NCBI RefSeq assembly: GCF_008041935.1
Contig: NZ_VKAC01000004.1
Location: 62,001-126,000, forward strand
Source of the DNA: Quadrisphaera setariae
GTDB taxonomy: Bacteria > Actinomycetota > Actinomycetes > Actinomycetales > Quadrisphaeraceae
Length of the DNA: 64,000 nucleotides
Direction of reading: 5' to 3'
A program made the position numbers and the translations under genes. Shown in pieces: positions 30,317 through 39,100 of the stretch. The notes beneath the pieces are model-generated. The model ran no database searches. It saw only the letters and a list, made by a program, of their open reading frames with translations, and was not told the DNA's origin. Position 1 is the first letter of the stretch, and each line of letters starts with the position of its first letter.

Positions 30317-31128
30317 GCATGCCGTTCTACGTCAGCCCCGAGCAGCTCATCCGGGACAAGGCCGACTACGCCCGCAAGGGCATCGCCCGCGGCCGGTCCG
30401 TGGTGGTGGCCGAGTACGCAGGCGGCATCGCCTTCGTGGCGGAGAACCCGTCGAAGGCGCTGCACAAGGTCAGCGAGATCTACGACCGCATCGGCTTCGC
30501 CGCGGTCGGCAAGTACAACGAGTTCGAGAACCTGCGCGTGGCCGGGGTGCGCTACGCCGACCTGCGCGGGTACTCCTACGACCGCGCCGACGTCACCGCC
30601 CGGGGCCTGGCCAACGCCTACGCGCAGTCCCTGGGGGCGGTGTTCACCAGCGAGCCTAAGCCGCTGGAGGTCGAGGTGGTGGTGGCGCAGGTCGGCCCGG
30701 AGCCGGGCACCGACCAGCTCTACCGCCTCACCTACGACGGCTCCGTGGCGGAGGAGCACGGCGTGGTCATCATCGGTGGCCAGACCGAGGCGGTCGTCGG
30801 GCCGCTGCGCGAGGGCTGGCGAGCCGACCTCGACCTGCCCGGTGTGCTCGCGCTGGCGCTGCGGGCCCTCTCGCCCGACCCGGCGGGGGGCCCCGCCCGC
30901 ACCCTGACCGCTGACCAGCTCGAGGTCGCGGTGCTCGAGCGCGCCCGTCCCCGGCGCACCTTCCGCCGCCTCGAGGGGCCGGTGCTCCAGGCGGTCATCG
31001 ACGGCCGGTCCGCCGAGGCTGGCGCTGGAGCGACGTCCGCCGCCCAGGCCGCTGCTGCGCAGACTCCGCCGGCGAGCGGCCACACCGGTCTGCCGTCGGA
31101 CACCGTCGACCTGCCGCCCGCCGACTGA
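30313..31128 (+). CDS. prcA: 20S proteasome alpha subunit PrcA
   Basis: A 271-aa subunit of the outer rings. It has the alpha-type N-terminus [25 protein letters not shown], which forms the gate, and [28 protein letters not shown]. The catalytic Thr is absent, as expected for alpha subunits. A tail of about 45 Ala/Pro/Ser-rich residues follows the core. It overlaps prcB (ATGA). The pocket between alpha subunits should receive the GQYL tail of Arc. Confidence 0.97.
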   Translation: MSMPFYVSPEQLIRDKADYARKGIARGRSVVVAEYAGGIAFVAENPSKALHKVSEIYDRIGFAAVGKYNEFENLRVAGVRYADLRGYSYDRADVTARGLANAYAQSLGAVFTSEPKPLEVEVVVAQVGPEPGTDQLYRLTYDGSVAEEHGVVIIGGQTEAVVGPLREGWRADLDLPGVLALALRALSPDPAGGPARTLTADQLEVAVLERARPRRTFRRLEGPVLQAVIDGRSAEAGAGATSAAQAAAAQTPPASGHTGLPSDTVDLPPAD

Positions 31129-31152
31129 GCCCTGTTCCCGGGGAGGTCTGGG

Positions 31153-31725
31153 GTGGCTGGCTGGCGGCTGCGTCCTGCGCGGGCGGGTGACGCGGGAGAG
31201 GTGCTGGTGGTCTCGCTGGCGGCGTTCGTCAGCGAGGCCCAGCGCTACGGCGACCCGCTGCTGCCGCCCCTGCGCGAGACCGTGGCTGACGTCCGCGCCG
31301 CCATCGAGGACCCGGCCCTGCGCGTCGTCGTCGCCGAGGCCGGTGCCTGGTCGGACTGGAAGCCGGACCGGCTCCTCGGTGCGGTCCGGGTCCGCCTGGC
31401 CCGTGACCCGTCACCTGCTCAGGGTGCAGGGCCGGACGACCAGGACGACGACGGCGGGGGTCCGCTCGTCGGGCACGTCGGCAGGCTCGTCGTCGTCCCC
31501 GACGCGCAGGGACGCGGGCTCGGCAAGGCCCTCCTCGGCGCGGCCGAGGACGAGGCCCGCCGATCTGGCGCTGCGCGGATGGAGCTGTTCACCGGAGCGG
31601 CGTCCGAGAGCTCGATCGCGCTGTACCAGCGCGCCGGGTACCGGGTGAGCGACAGACCCGGTGACGCAGACCGCGTCGACGACCGCGGCGTGCGCCTCGT
31701 GGTGCTCATCAAGCCCCTGACCTGA
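31153..31725 (+). CDS. GNAT-family N-acetyltransferase
   Basis: A 190-aa acetyltransferase. The acetyl-CoA loop is VVVPDAQGRGLGKALLGAAEDEAR (Q/RxxGxG/A pattern QGRGLG) and the C-terminal motif B is SIALYQRAGYRVSD. An acidic insertion rich in Asp and Gly (residues 93-103) lies between strands 3 and 4. GTG start with GGGAGG upstream, 24 bp after prcA, so it is likely co-transcribed with the proteasome genes. The substrate is unknown. Confidence 0.85.
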   Translation: MAGWRLRPARAGDAGEVLVVSLAAFVSEAQRYGDPLLPPLRETVADVRAAIEDPALRVVVAEAGAWSDWKPDRLLGAVRVRLARDPSPAQGAGPDDQDDDGGGPLVGHVGRLVVVPDAQGRGLGKALLGAAEDEARRSGAARMELFTGAASESSIALYQRAGYRVSDRPGDADRVDDRGVRLVVLIKPLT

Positions 31726-31968
31726 CCGGCCGGGCGATCAGGGCGTCCTCAGAACCTCGCACACCCCTCAGCGACGATCAAGGAATCGAGCCCCACCTTG
31801 AGCCGCACGAGGATGCGCAGGGATGTCCGTCGTGGTGTGCAGTCAAGGTGCGTCGCGACGCTGGTCCTCGGCGGCCCCCCTGACGGCGGGTCATGTCAGA
31901 GGAGGACCGGATCGGTGCGGGTCGACCAGCGCGGCTCATGCTCTCGGCTCCACCCGAGGGGCCGCGTC
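31726..31968. other. intergenic region, no gene seen
   Basis: This 243-bp gap between GNAT and the convergent HNH gene holds only a weak inverted repeat TCAAGG / CCTTGA (31778-31801, 12-nt loop) that may end transcription. Reading frames here lack ribosome sites and actinobacterial codon bias. Confidence 0.5.
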
Positions 31969-34515
31969 CTAGAAGGGCGGCTCGTCAGGGAAGGTGGAGC
32001 GCGCGCCCTCGGACCGCTCGGCCGAGGGGGCCAGGTCCACCGGATGCATGTGCCGGCGTCCGAGGCGCTCCTCCTCGACGGGGTTGCGCGGTGGCCACGG
32101 CGTCAGGCGGTACCGCTCGTCGGGCAGGGCGGCGGGGCGGGGGGCGCTGTGGTGGTCGAAACCCAGGGGTGAGCGCCAGTGCGACGACCCGCGGTCGCAC
32201 CGCCACTGCTGCCAGCGCGCCGTCCAGCGCACCCAGCCGTCGTCGAGGTCGCTCGGGTCGCCGCCGCCCGAGGAAGCGCCGCCGGTGAGCCTGCTGGTGT
32301 CGGTGCCGTGCTTCAGCAGGTGGTGGCGCCGGCACTTCGGTTCGAGGTTGCAGGCGCACGTGGTTCCGCCACCGGCGGCGGGGCCACCGCGGCGGTGAGG
32401 GACGACGTGGTCGAGGTCGCAGCGCGTGGCCCGTCGCCGGCAGCCGGGGTGGGCGCAGCGGCTCCACCGCCGCCTGACCACGCGGGCCTGGGCAGCGGCG
32501 GGCGTGTAGCGACCACCGTTGACGGACGCGACAGGGCAGTCGGAGGGGCTGGACGGTGAGCACGTGCCATCGGTGCAGGGGACGGGGGAGTCGGCTTCGG
32601 GGGCGAGCAGGAGGTCGTCCACGAGGCCGTGCGCGTCGGGCGCACCGAGGTCGCTCGCCTCGGTGGCCGTGAGCGACGCGTCGGCGGTGCTCGGAGGGGT
32701 GTCGTCGGGCTCTTCGGCGTCAGCGGCGTGCACCTGCTGGACGGGACGTCCGTGGAAGGTGCCCGGAGCAGTGCGCCCACCACCGCGAGGGTCCGAGCCG
32801 GTGCTCGGACTGGTGCCTGGGCGTGCGGGAGGGGTGCCAGGCGGCTCGGAGCGGGGCGGTGTCGAGGGCGGCGCCGGCGGCGGACCCGGGTCGGTGAGCC
32901 AGCTCGCGGGGTACGTGTGCCCGTCCACGGTGATGAGGTCGCCGGTGAACGGGTCGGTGAGGATCCGCCGCAGCCGGCATCGTTCCCACGTGAGGCCCTG
33001 GCGGACCAGCCAACCGGGTACCCATCCGTACCCCTCCAGCCGACCGGGCTGGTCGTCGTGGCCGCAGACCGTGGACAGCGCGGCGTGGACCTCGAGCGTC
33101 GTCTGCGGGCGCGGGGCACCCGGCTCGGCGGGAGAGGCGTCCTGCACCGCGGTGGCCAGGGCGTCGAAGCGGTGTGCGGGCATCCCCCGGGCGTCGTGGA
33201 CGGCGGCGTCAGCCTCCGGACCGTCCGGAGCCCCGCCGAGCCCGTCCACCCCGTTGGCGTACGGGTCCCCACCGTCGGCGGGCAGCCGCCCCTCCGAGAT
33301 CGCCTGGCGAGCCTCGGCCAGGTTCAGCCCGGCGATGGTGTCGAGGTGCTCGTACGTGGCCAGGACGGCGGGGGCGGGGCCCGTCATGACCAGCTGCGCG
33401 ATGCCATCGCCGAGAGGCCGCATGACCACCGACCGCGCCGACACCTTCCGGCACGACCGGCGGCGCACCGCGGCGGCGTCCTTGCGGGCCACCACCTCGT
33501 CGACGACGTCCTTGAGCTCGGCGGTGTTCAGCCCCAGCCCGGAGCCGTCGGGTCCGAAGACCTCCTCGTCGAGCTCGAGCGCCAGCTGGGGGTCGAGCTC
33601 GAGGCTCTGCTCGGCGACGACGGTGACCAGCGCGAGGTCGAGCCGGCCGCCCTCCAGGCGCTCCAGGGTCCGCGGAAGGCAGCTGACCACGTGCTCCGCC
33701 AGCCGCACCTGCTTGCCGGCTCGGTGCTCCGTCCACGCGAGCAGCAGCGCCACCTCGCTGACGAGGTCGTTGAGGCCCGACGCCTCCAGCGCCGCGCGCT
33801 GACGCTGCGCGCGGGACGTGCGCCGCGTGCGGTCACCGTCGGGCCCTGGGCCGTCGGGGTCGCCGTCGGGGTGGTGGACCGCGGCCCGGTACAGCGGCGC
33901 CATCGCCGCGAGGATGCGGACCTGGCCGCCCTGAGCCCGCCCCACGGCGGCCTGCTGGGTGCGGAGCCTGTGGGCGTGCTTCCTCGCGGCGTGCGTGGCA
34001 GCCCGCTCGGCGACGACGGCGCGGACGCGGCGGCGCTCGTCGTCGTCGGCGTCCTCGGCGAGCCAGCGCTCGAACTCACCAGCGGCTCGCCGTGCGGCCC
34101 TGTCCTGCTGGAAGGGACGGGGTCCGTCGTCGAGGACGACGTCGACCGGGGCGTCGTCGGGGTGCTCGCACAGGCCGGAGACGTCACCGGAGACCCACGG
34201 GGCGTCGTCGGCGTCGGTCGCGACCCGCCAGGCGCCGCGGCCCTCGTCCCAGACCCACTCCGCGTCGGGCACGGCGCGGGTGGTGAGCACCTGGTCGAGC
34301 AGCGCCTGGTCCATGCCGGCCGGACCCGGTAGGCCGCGCCGGGCCACGTCCCGACGGGTGGCCTCGTGCCGGCGCCGGGCGGGGCCGCGCGGTGGCAGCT
34401 CGGACAGGGCGGCCCGGCGACGACGAGCCTGCGACCGGGTCCGGCGCGTCCGCGCAGGAGGCTGCGGAACCCCGTCGCCGACCGCCACCTCGGCGCTCGC
34501 GGGGGTCTCGTCCAC
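31969..34515 (-). CDS. DUF222 (13E12-type) HNH endonuclease
   Basis: About 848 aa. The N-terminal half is the DUF222/REP13E12 domain with [40 protein letters not shown] and a long helical region. A Pro/Asp-rich linker (about 590-650) leads to the HNH domain (about 690-735): CAHPGC, then [13 protein letters not shown] and [16 protein letters not shown], with zinc-type cysteines and the His-Asn-His residues present. Upstream ATGs at 34575 and 34524 are possible, but TACGAT at 34528-34523 places GTG 34515 at the leaderless distance. Genes of this family occur in many copies in actinobacteria and often behave like mobile repeats. It lies between the proteasome core genes and pafA and is transcribed oppositely. 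Confidence 0.82.
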   Translation of the reverse strand: MDETPASAEVAVGDGVPQPPARTRRTRSQARRRRAALSELPPRGPARRRHEATRRDVARRGLPGPAGMDQALLDQVLTTRAVPDAEWVWDEGRGAWRVATDADDAPWVSGDVSGLCEHPDDAPVDVVLDDGPRPFQQDRAARRAAGEFERWLAEDADDDERRRVRAVVAERAATHAARKHAHRLRTQQAAVGRAQGGQVRILAAMAPLYRAAVHHPDGDPDGPGPDGDRTRRTSRAQRQRAALEASGLNDLVSEVALLLAWTEHRAGKQVRLAEHVVSCLPRTLERLEGGRLDLALVTVVAEQSLELDPQLALELDEEVFGPDGSGLGLNTAELKDVVDEVVARKDAAAVRRRSCRKVSARSVVMRPLGDGIAQLVMTGPAPAVLATYEHLDTIAGLNLAEARQAISEGRLPADGGDPYANGVDGLGGAPDGPEADAAVHDARGMPAHRFDALATAVQDASPAEPGAPRPQTTLEVHAALSTVCGHDDQPGRLEGYGWVPGWLVRQGLTWERCRLRRILTDPFTGDLITVDGHTYPASWLTDPGPPPAPPSTPPRSEPPGTPPARPGTSPSTGSDPRGGGRTAPGTFHGRPVQQVHAADAEEPDDTPPSTADASLTATEASDLGAPDAHGLVDDLLLAPEADSPVPCTDGTCSPSSPSDCPVASVNGGRYTPAAAQARVVRRRWSRCAHPGCRRRATRCDLDHVVPHRRGGPAAGGGTTCACNLEPKCRRHHLLKHGTDTSRLTGGASSGGGDPSDLDDGWVRWTARWQQWRCDRGSSHWRSPLGFDHHSAPRPAALPDERYRLTPWPPRNPVEEERLGRRHMHPVDLAPSAERSEGARSTFPDEPPF

Positions 34516-34683
34516 GCCCCTCATCGTACCGACAGGCGTTCGATCCTTCAATATCAAGAAGCCTCTGACCTGCACAGAGGACCGTGATCGCCGGTGCTCG
34601 GAGATCGCCCTGTGCGACGGTAGTGGTCACCACCGACAGTCCTCAGGTGTGCGCCCCGCCCTCGCGCTCCCGCTGACCCGACG

Positions 34684-34689
34684 TACTGT
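34684..34689 (+). promoter_or_regulatory. -10 element of a leaderless pafA transcript
   Basis: TACTGT lies 7 bp before GTG 34697, so transcription should begin at or next to the start codon. This spacing decides between GTG 34697 and the in-frame GTG 34688, which overlaps the -10 itself. Confidence 0.6.
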
Positions 34690-34696
34690 GGCGATC

Positions 34697-36058
34697 GTGG
34701 ACCGCCGGATCCTGGGTCTGGAGACCGAGTACGGGGTCACCTGCGCCGCGGACGGCCAGCGCCGCCTGTCCGCTGACGAGGTCGCCCGCTACCTCTTCCG
34801 CAAGGTCGTCTCGTGGGGGCGGTCGTCCAACGTCTTCCTCCGCAACGGCGCCCGCCTCTACCTCGACGTGGGCTCCCACCCCGAGTACGCCACCCCCGAG
34901 TGCGACGACGTGCGCCAGCTCGTCATCCACGACCGCGCGGGCGAGCGGATCCTCGAGGGCCTCACGGTCGACGCCGAGCGCCGCCTCGCCGAGGAGGGCA
35001 TCGGCGGGGAGGTGTTCCTCTTCAAGAACAACACCGACTCCGCCGGCAACTCCTACGGCTGCCACGAGAACTACCTCGTGCCCCGGGCCGGGGAGTTCTC
35101 CCGCCTGGCCGACGTCCTCATCCCCTTCCTCGTCACCCGCCAGGTGCTCGTGGGCGCGGGGAAGGTCCTCCAAACGCCCCGCGGCGCGGTCTACTGCCTG
35201 TCCCAGCGGGCCGACCACATCTGGGAGGGCGTCTCCAGCGCCACCACGCGCAGCCGGCCCATCATCAACACCCGCGACGAGCCCCACGCCGACGCCGACA
35301 GGTTCCGCCGCCTCCACGTCATCGTCGGCGACTCGAACATGTCCGAGACCACGACGATGCTCAAGACCGGCGCCGTCGACATCGTCCTGCGGATGCTCGA
35401 GAGCGGCGTCGCCGTGCGCGACCTGTCCCTGGAGAACCCCATCCGGGCCATCCGCGAGGTGAGCCACGACACCACCGGTCGCCGGATGCTCAAGCTCGCC
35501 AACGGCGGCGAGGCCAGCGCTCTGGAGGTGCAGGAGGAGTACCTCGAGCGCGCCAAGACCTTCATCGACGAGGAGGGCGTGCGCAACAGCACCGACAAGC
35601 GCGTCCTCGACCTGTGGGAGCGCGGCCTGCGCGCCGTGCGCGAGGGCGACCTGTCCCTCGTCGACCGCGAGCTCGACTGGGTCATCAAGCTCAAGCTCGT
35701 CGAGCGCTACCGCGCCCGCCACGGCCTGGCCCTGTCCGACGCCCGCGTGGCCCGCCTCGACCTCGCCTACCACGACGTCTCCCGCACCCGGGGCCTGTAC
35801 AACCTCCTCGCCGCCCGCGGCATGGTCGAGCGCGTCAGCAGCGACATCGAGGTCTTCGAGGCCACCAGCGTGCCCCCCCAGACCACCCGCGCCCGCCTGC
35901 GCGGCGACTTCGTGAGGACCGCGCAGGAGAAGCGCCGCGACTTCACCGTCGACTGGGTGCACCTCAAGCTCAACGACCAGTCGCAGCGCACCGTGCTGTG
36001 CAAGGACCCCTTCCGCTCGGTGGACGAGCGGGTGGAGCGCCTCATCGCGAGCATGTGA
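34697..36058 (+). CDS. pafA: Pup--protein ligase PafA
   Basis: A 453-aa ligase that uses ATP to couple the gamma-carboxylate of Pup-Glu to substrate lysines. It starts [16 protein letters not shown], and contains [59 protein letters not shown], and the C-terminal [22 protein letters not shown] typical of PafA. It lacks the extra loop present in Dop. Length matches the mycobacterial enzyme (452 aa). It is followed 49 bp later by FKBP genes. In mycobacteria pafB and pafC follow pafA; here they lie 14 kb away. Confidence 0.97.
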   Translation: MDRRILGLETEYGVTCAADGQRRLSADEVARYLFRKVVSWGRSSNVFLRNGARLYLDVGSHPEYATPECDDVRQLVIHDRAGERILEGLTVDAERRLAEEGIGGEVFLFKNNTDSAGNSYGCHENYLVPRAGEFSRLADVLIPFLVTRQVLVGAGKVLQTPRGAVYCLSQRADHIWEGVSSATTRSRPIINTRDEPHADADRFRRLHVIVGDSNMSETTTMLKTGAVDIVLRMLESGVAVRDLSLENPIRAIREVSHDTTGRRMLKLANGGEASALEVQEEYLERAKTFIDEEGVRNSTDKRVLDLWERGLRAVREGDLSLVDRELDWVIKLKLVERYRARHGLALSDARVARLDLAYHDVSRTRGLYNLLAARGMVERVSSDIEVFEATSVPPQTTRARLRGDFVRTAQEKRRDFTVDWVHLKLNDQSQRTVLCKDPFRSVDERVERLIASM

Positions 36059-36107
36059 GAGCGCTGTGCCCCCGGGAGCACGCAGTCCCGTCGCGTAGCG
36101 TGCTGGG

Positions 36108-37124
36108 GTGATCGCCGTTCGTCGTCGTCCTGCTCTCGTCATCCCCCTGGTGGCCGGTGCGCTCGCGCTCGCGGGCTGCTCCGGCGGTTCTGGCGGCGGG
36201 GCAGCCGACCCCTCCAGCGCCCCGTCCAGCGCCGCCAGCAGCGCCGCGGCCACCGCCGACCTGTCCCAGGTGACGGTGACCGCGCCTGCCGCGGGCGCCA
36301 CCGGCAAGGACGCCGTGCCCATCGTCGCGGTGCCCGCCGGCTTCAGCACCACCACGACCGCCTCCAAGGTGCTCACCGAGGGTGACGGCAAGGCCGCAGA
36401 GGTCGGGGACGTGCTCGGCGTGGAGTTCGTCGGGGTCAACGGCAAGGACGGCAAGACGTTCGGGTCGAGCGCCTGGAGCGGCACGCCGGCGCAGTTCGTG
36501 CTCGGTCCGGGCGTCATCCCCGGCTTCACCACGGCGCTCAAGGGCGTCAAGGCCGGCAGCCAGGTGCTCGCCGCGGTGGCCCCCGCCGACGGGTACGGAC
36601 CCCAGGGCGGGCTCGAGCAGGCCGGGATCGGCGCCACCGACACCCTCGTCTACCTCATCGACGTGAAGTCGGTCTCACCCGGCTGGGCCACCGGCACCCC
36701 GGAGCAGGCACCCCTGCCGGCCGGCGTGGAGTCGGTCAGCGTGGACCAGGCGACCCACGCACCCACCATCAAGATCACGAGCGGTGCGACGCCTCCGTCG
36801 TCGCTCGTCAGCCAGGTGCTCATCAAGGGCACCGGTCCGGCGGTCCAGAAGGGCCAGCACCTGACGATGCAGTACACCGGCGTCACCTGGTCCACGGGGC
36901 AGGTGTTCGACTCGTCCTGGACCCGCGGCACCCCGTTCGACTTCACCCTCGGCTCCGGCCAGGTCATCAAGGGCTGGGACCAGGGCCTGGAGGGCGTGCC
37001 CGTGGGCAGCCAGGTGCTGCTCGTCATCCCGCCCGCGCTGGGCTACGGCGACCAGGCGCAGGGCGACAAGATCCCGGCAGGCTCGACCCTCGTGTTCGTC
37101 GTCGACGTGCTCGCAGCGCAGTAG
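36108..37124 (+). CDS. FKBP-type peptidyl-prolyl isomerase lipoprotein, two domains
   Basis: A 338-aa lipoprotein with lipobox ALAGC (Cys24) after a short signal peptide and a Ser/Ala linker. The first FKBP-like domain (about 75-200) is degenerate: FGSSAWSGTPAQFVLGPGVIPGF keeps the fold outline but lacks several pocket residues. The second (about 225-337) has the classical GQVFDSSWTRGTPFDFTLG, VIKGWDQGLEG and IPPALGYGDQAQ. The protein should fold secreted proteins on the outer face of the membrane. TAGCGT (36096-36101) lies 6 bp before GTG 36108. Confidence 0.88.
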   Translation: MIAVRRRPALVIPLVAGALALAGCSGGSGGGAADPSSAPSSAASSAAATADLSQVTVTAPAAGATGKDAVPIVAVPAGFSTTTTASKVLTEGDGKAAEVGDVLGVEFVGVNGKDGKTFGSSAWSGTPAQFVLGPGVIPGFTTALKGVKAGSQVLAAVAPADGYGPQGGLEQAGIGATDTLVYLIDVKSVSPGWATGTPEQAPLPAGVESVSVDQATHAPTIKITSGATPPSSLVSQVLIKGTGPAVQKGQHLTMQYTGVTWSTGQVFDSSWTRGTPFDFTLGSGQVIKGWDQGLEGVPVGSQVLLVIPPALGYGDQAQGDKIPAGSTLVFVVDVLAAQ

Positions 37125-37150
37125 TCCGAGCCCCCCGGCAGAGTGGACCC

Positions 37151-37528
37151 ATGAGCAACGCACCCCGTCCCGAGGTCGACCCGCCCGAGGGTCCGGCCCC
37201 CACCGAGCTCGTCATCACCGACATCACCGTCGGCGACGGCCCCGAGGCCACCCCCGGCTCCACCGTCACCACCCACTACGTGGGCGTCACCCACTCCACC
37301 GGCGAGCAGTTCGACGCCTCGTGGGACCGCGGCGAGCCGCTGAGCTTCCGCGTGGGCGTCGGCCAGGTCATCAAGGGGTGGGACCAGGGCCTGCTGGGCA
37401 TGCGCGTCGGCGGCCGCCGCCGGCTCGAGATCCCCTCGGACCAGGCCTACGGCAAGCGCGGCGCCGGCGGCGTCATCGGCCCGGACGAGGCCCTCGTCTT
37501 CGTGGTCGACCTCGTCGGCGTCCGCTGA
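37151..37528 (+). CDS. cytoplasmic FKBP-type peptidyl-prolyl isomerase
   Basis: A 125-aa single-domain FKBP. Conserved elements: THYVGVTHSTGEQFDASWDRG, FRVGVGQVIKGWDQGLLGMRVGGRRRLEIP, YGKRGAGGVIGPDEALVFVVDLV. All main active-site aromatic and Asp positions are present. It has no signal peptide. An FKBP gene follows PafA in mycobacteria as well. ATG 37151 is preceded by CAGAGT at the leaderless distance, so it may have its own promoter within the 26-bp gap. Confidence 0.93.
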   Translation: MSNAPRPEVDPPEGPAPTELVITDITVGDGPEATPGSTVTTHYVGVTHSTGEQFDASWDRGEPLSFRVGVGQVIKGWDQGLLGMRVGGRRRLEIPSDQAYGKRGAGGVIGPDEALVFVVDLVGVR

Positions 37529-37565
37529 CCCGCCCCACCCCCGTCTGACCCACCCCGTCTGACGC

Positions 37566-37610
37566 AGCGCTCCCCTCACAGCCCCACCCCGGGGCGGTGA
37601 GGGGAGCGTT
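37566..37610 (+). terminator. hairpin terminator after the FKBP genes
   Basis: Inverted repeat with a perfect 12-bp outer arm CGCTCCCCTCAC (37568-37579 with 37597-37608), one mismatch, and an inner 5-bp GC arm. It divides the Pup/FKBP block from the nitrate island. Confidence 0.75.
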
Positions 37611-37667
37611 CACACGACGTCACACAGCGGCACGGGAGCGCAACACGCGGTCCGTACGTTCCGTGGC
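37611..37667 (+). promoter_or_regulatory. narK promoter with candidate NnaR/GlnR operator
   Basis: TACGTT at 37655-37660 lies 7 bp before the narK ATG, implying a leaderless transcript. Upstream are CGACGTCACACA (37615-37626) and CGCAACAC (37639-37646). Both words recur in the promoter of the cysG operon (44987-45006). The 12-mer is centred about 48 bp before the predicted start site, a usual place for an activator. Confidence 0.55.
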
Positions 37668-39098
37668 ATGTCGCAGGACACCCGCGCCACGCGCGCTTCA
37701 GCGCCCGACCGCCTCGAGGTGGTCACCGACCCGAACCGTCCTGCCGACGTCGACGTCGATGCCGGCGGCGGCGCGGTGGGGACGACGACCGCCCCCCGCC
37801 GCGGGCGCTGGGTGGACGTCTGGAACCCCGAGGACCACGCCCAGTGGGAGGGCGGCGGCCGCGCCGTCGCCCGCCGCAACCTGTGGTGGTCCATCGCCGC
37901 CGAGTTCCTCGGCTTCACCGTCTGGCAGCTGTGGTCGATCGCCACCCCGGTGCTCATCGCCGCCGGCTACCCGATCACCACCAACCAGGCCCTCTGGCTC
38001 GTCTCCATCCCCGTGCTCGTGGGCGCCACGCTGCGCTTCCCCTACTCCTTCGCCGTGGCGAAGTTCGGCGGGCGCAACTGGACGATCGTCTCGGCGCTCC
38101 TGCTGGTCATCCCCTGCCTGGGGCTGGTCTACGTCGCCAACACCCCCGGCATCTCCTTCGGGCTCATGCTCCTCATCGCCGCCACGGCCGGCTTCGGCGG
38201 CGGCAACTTCGCCTCCTCGATGAGCAACATCTCCTTCTTCTTCCCCGAGAAGGAGAAGGGTGCGGCGCTCGGCCTCAACGCGGCCGGCGGCAACATCGGC
38301 GTGGCCGTGATCCAGTTCGTCACGCCGTTCCTCGTGGTGGCCGGCGTCGCCGCCAGCACCGCACGCCCGGCGTACATCCTCATCCCGCTGGTGCTGCTCG
38401 CCGCCGTGGCCGCCTGGAAGTACATGGACAACCTCTCCCAGGCGAAGTCCGACAGCGAGGCGTGGAAGCTCGCCGCACGCACCAAGCACACGTGGATCGT
38501 CTCCCTGCTCTACATCGGCACCTTCGGCTCCTTCATCGGCTACGCCGCGGCGTTCCCGCTGCTGCTCAAGACGCAGTTCCCCGACGTCGACCTCGGCATC
38601 GCCTTCCTCGGCGCGCTCATCGGGTCCCTCGCCCGGCCGTGGGGCGGCAAGCTCGCCGACCGCGTGGGCGGAGCCCGGATCAGCATCGCCGCCTTCGCCG
38701 TCCTCGCCCTGGGCGCCGTCGGCGCCGTGGTGGCGCTGCAGGCCAAGAGCCTGCCGCTGTTCTTCGGGGCGTTCATGGTGCTCTTCGTGGCCAGCGGCAT
38801 CGGCAACGGCTCCACCTACCGCATGATCCCGGCGATCTTCCGCGGCACGACGCCGGTGGACGACGTCGAGGGGCTCGTCCGCGCCAAGCGCATCGCCTCG
38901 GCCTGCATCGGCATCTCGGCCGGCATCGGCGCCTACGGCGGCTTCCTGGTCAACCGCGGCTTCGCCACCTCCACCGCCCAGTTCGGCTCGCTGCAGCCGG
39001 CGCTGTGGAGCTTCGTGGCCTTCTACGTCCTCTGCATCGGCGTCACCTGGGCCGTCTACGCCCGCAAGGGCGCCCTCGGCCTGAGCGAGCGGATCTGA
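37668..39098 (+). CDS. narK: nitrate/nitrite MFS transporter NarK
   Basis: A 476-aa major-facilitator protein with 12 predicted helices after a 60-residue cytoplasmic N-terminus. WNPEDHAQWEGGGRAVARRNLWWSI matches the NarK2/NarU lead-in. The nitrate-signature loop after helix 5 is GFGGGNFASSMSNISFFFPEKEKGAALGLNAAGGNIG, and the second copy is SGIGNGSTYRMIPAIF. These Gly-rich helices carry nitrate in this family. It heads the assimilation operon and its stop is 2 bp before the nitrate reductase start. Confidence 0.95.
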   Translation: MSQDTRATRASAPDRLEVVTDPNRPADVDVDAGGGAVGTTTAPRRGRWVDVWNPEDHAQWEGGGRAVARRNLWWSIAAEFLGFTVWQLWSIATPVLIAAGYPITTNQALWLVSIPVLVGATLRFPYSFAVAKFGGRNWTIVSALLLVIPCLGLVYVANTPGISFGLMLLIAATAGFGGGNFASSMSNISFFFPEKEKGAALGLNAAGGNIGVAVIQFVTPFLVVAGVAASTARPAYILIPLVLLAAVAAWKYMDNLSQAKSDSEAWKLAARTKHTWIVSLLYIGTFGSFIGYAAAFPLLLKTQFPDVDLGIAFLGALIGSLARPWGGKLADRVGGARISIAAFAVLALGAVGAVVALQAKSLPLFFGAFMVLFVASGIGNGSTYRMIPAIFRGTTPVDDVEGLVRAKRIASACIGISAGIGAYGGFLVNRGFATSTAQFGSLQPALWSFVAFYVLCIGVTWAVYARKGALGLSERI

Positions 39099-39100
39099 GC

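Noticed and set aside
31893-32172. Forward open frames in and beyond the gap after the GNAT gene
   Set aside because: No ribosome site, unlike codon use, and overlap with the 3' end of the HNH gene.
34536-34690. Possible small RNA or riboswitch between the HNH gene and pafA
   Set aside because: The stretch is lower in GC and holds a short stem (CCTCTG/CAGAGG at 34562-34580), but no recognisable RNA family, and pafA appears leaderless.
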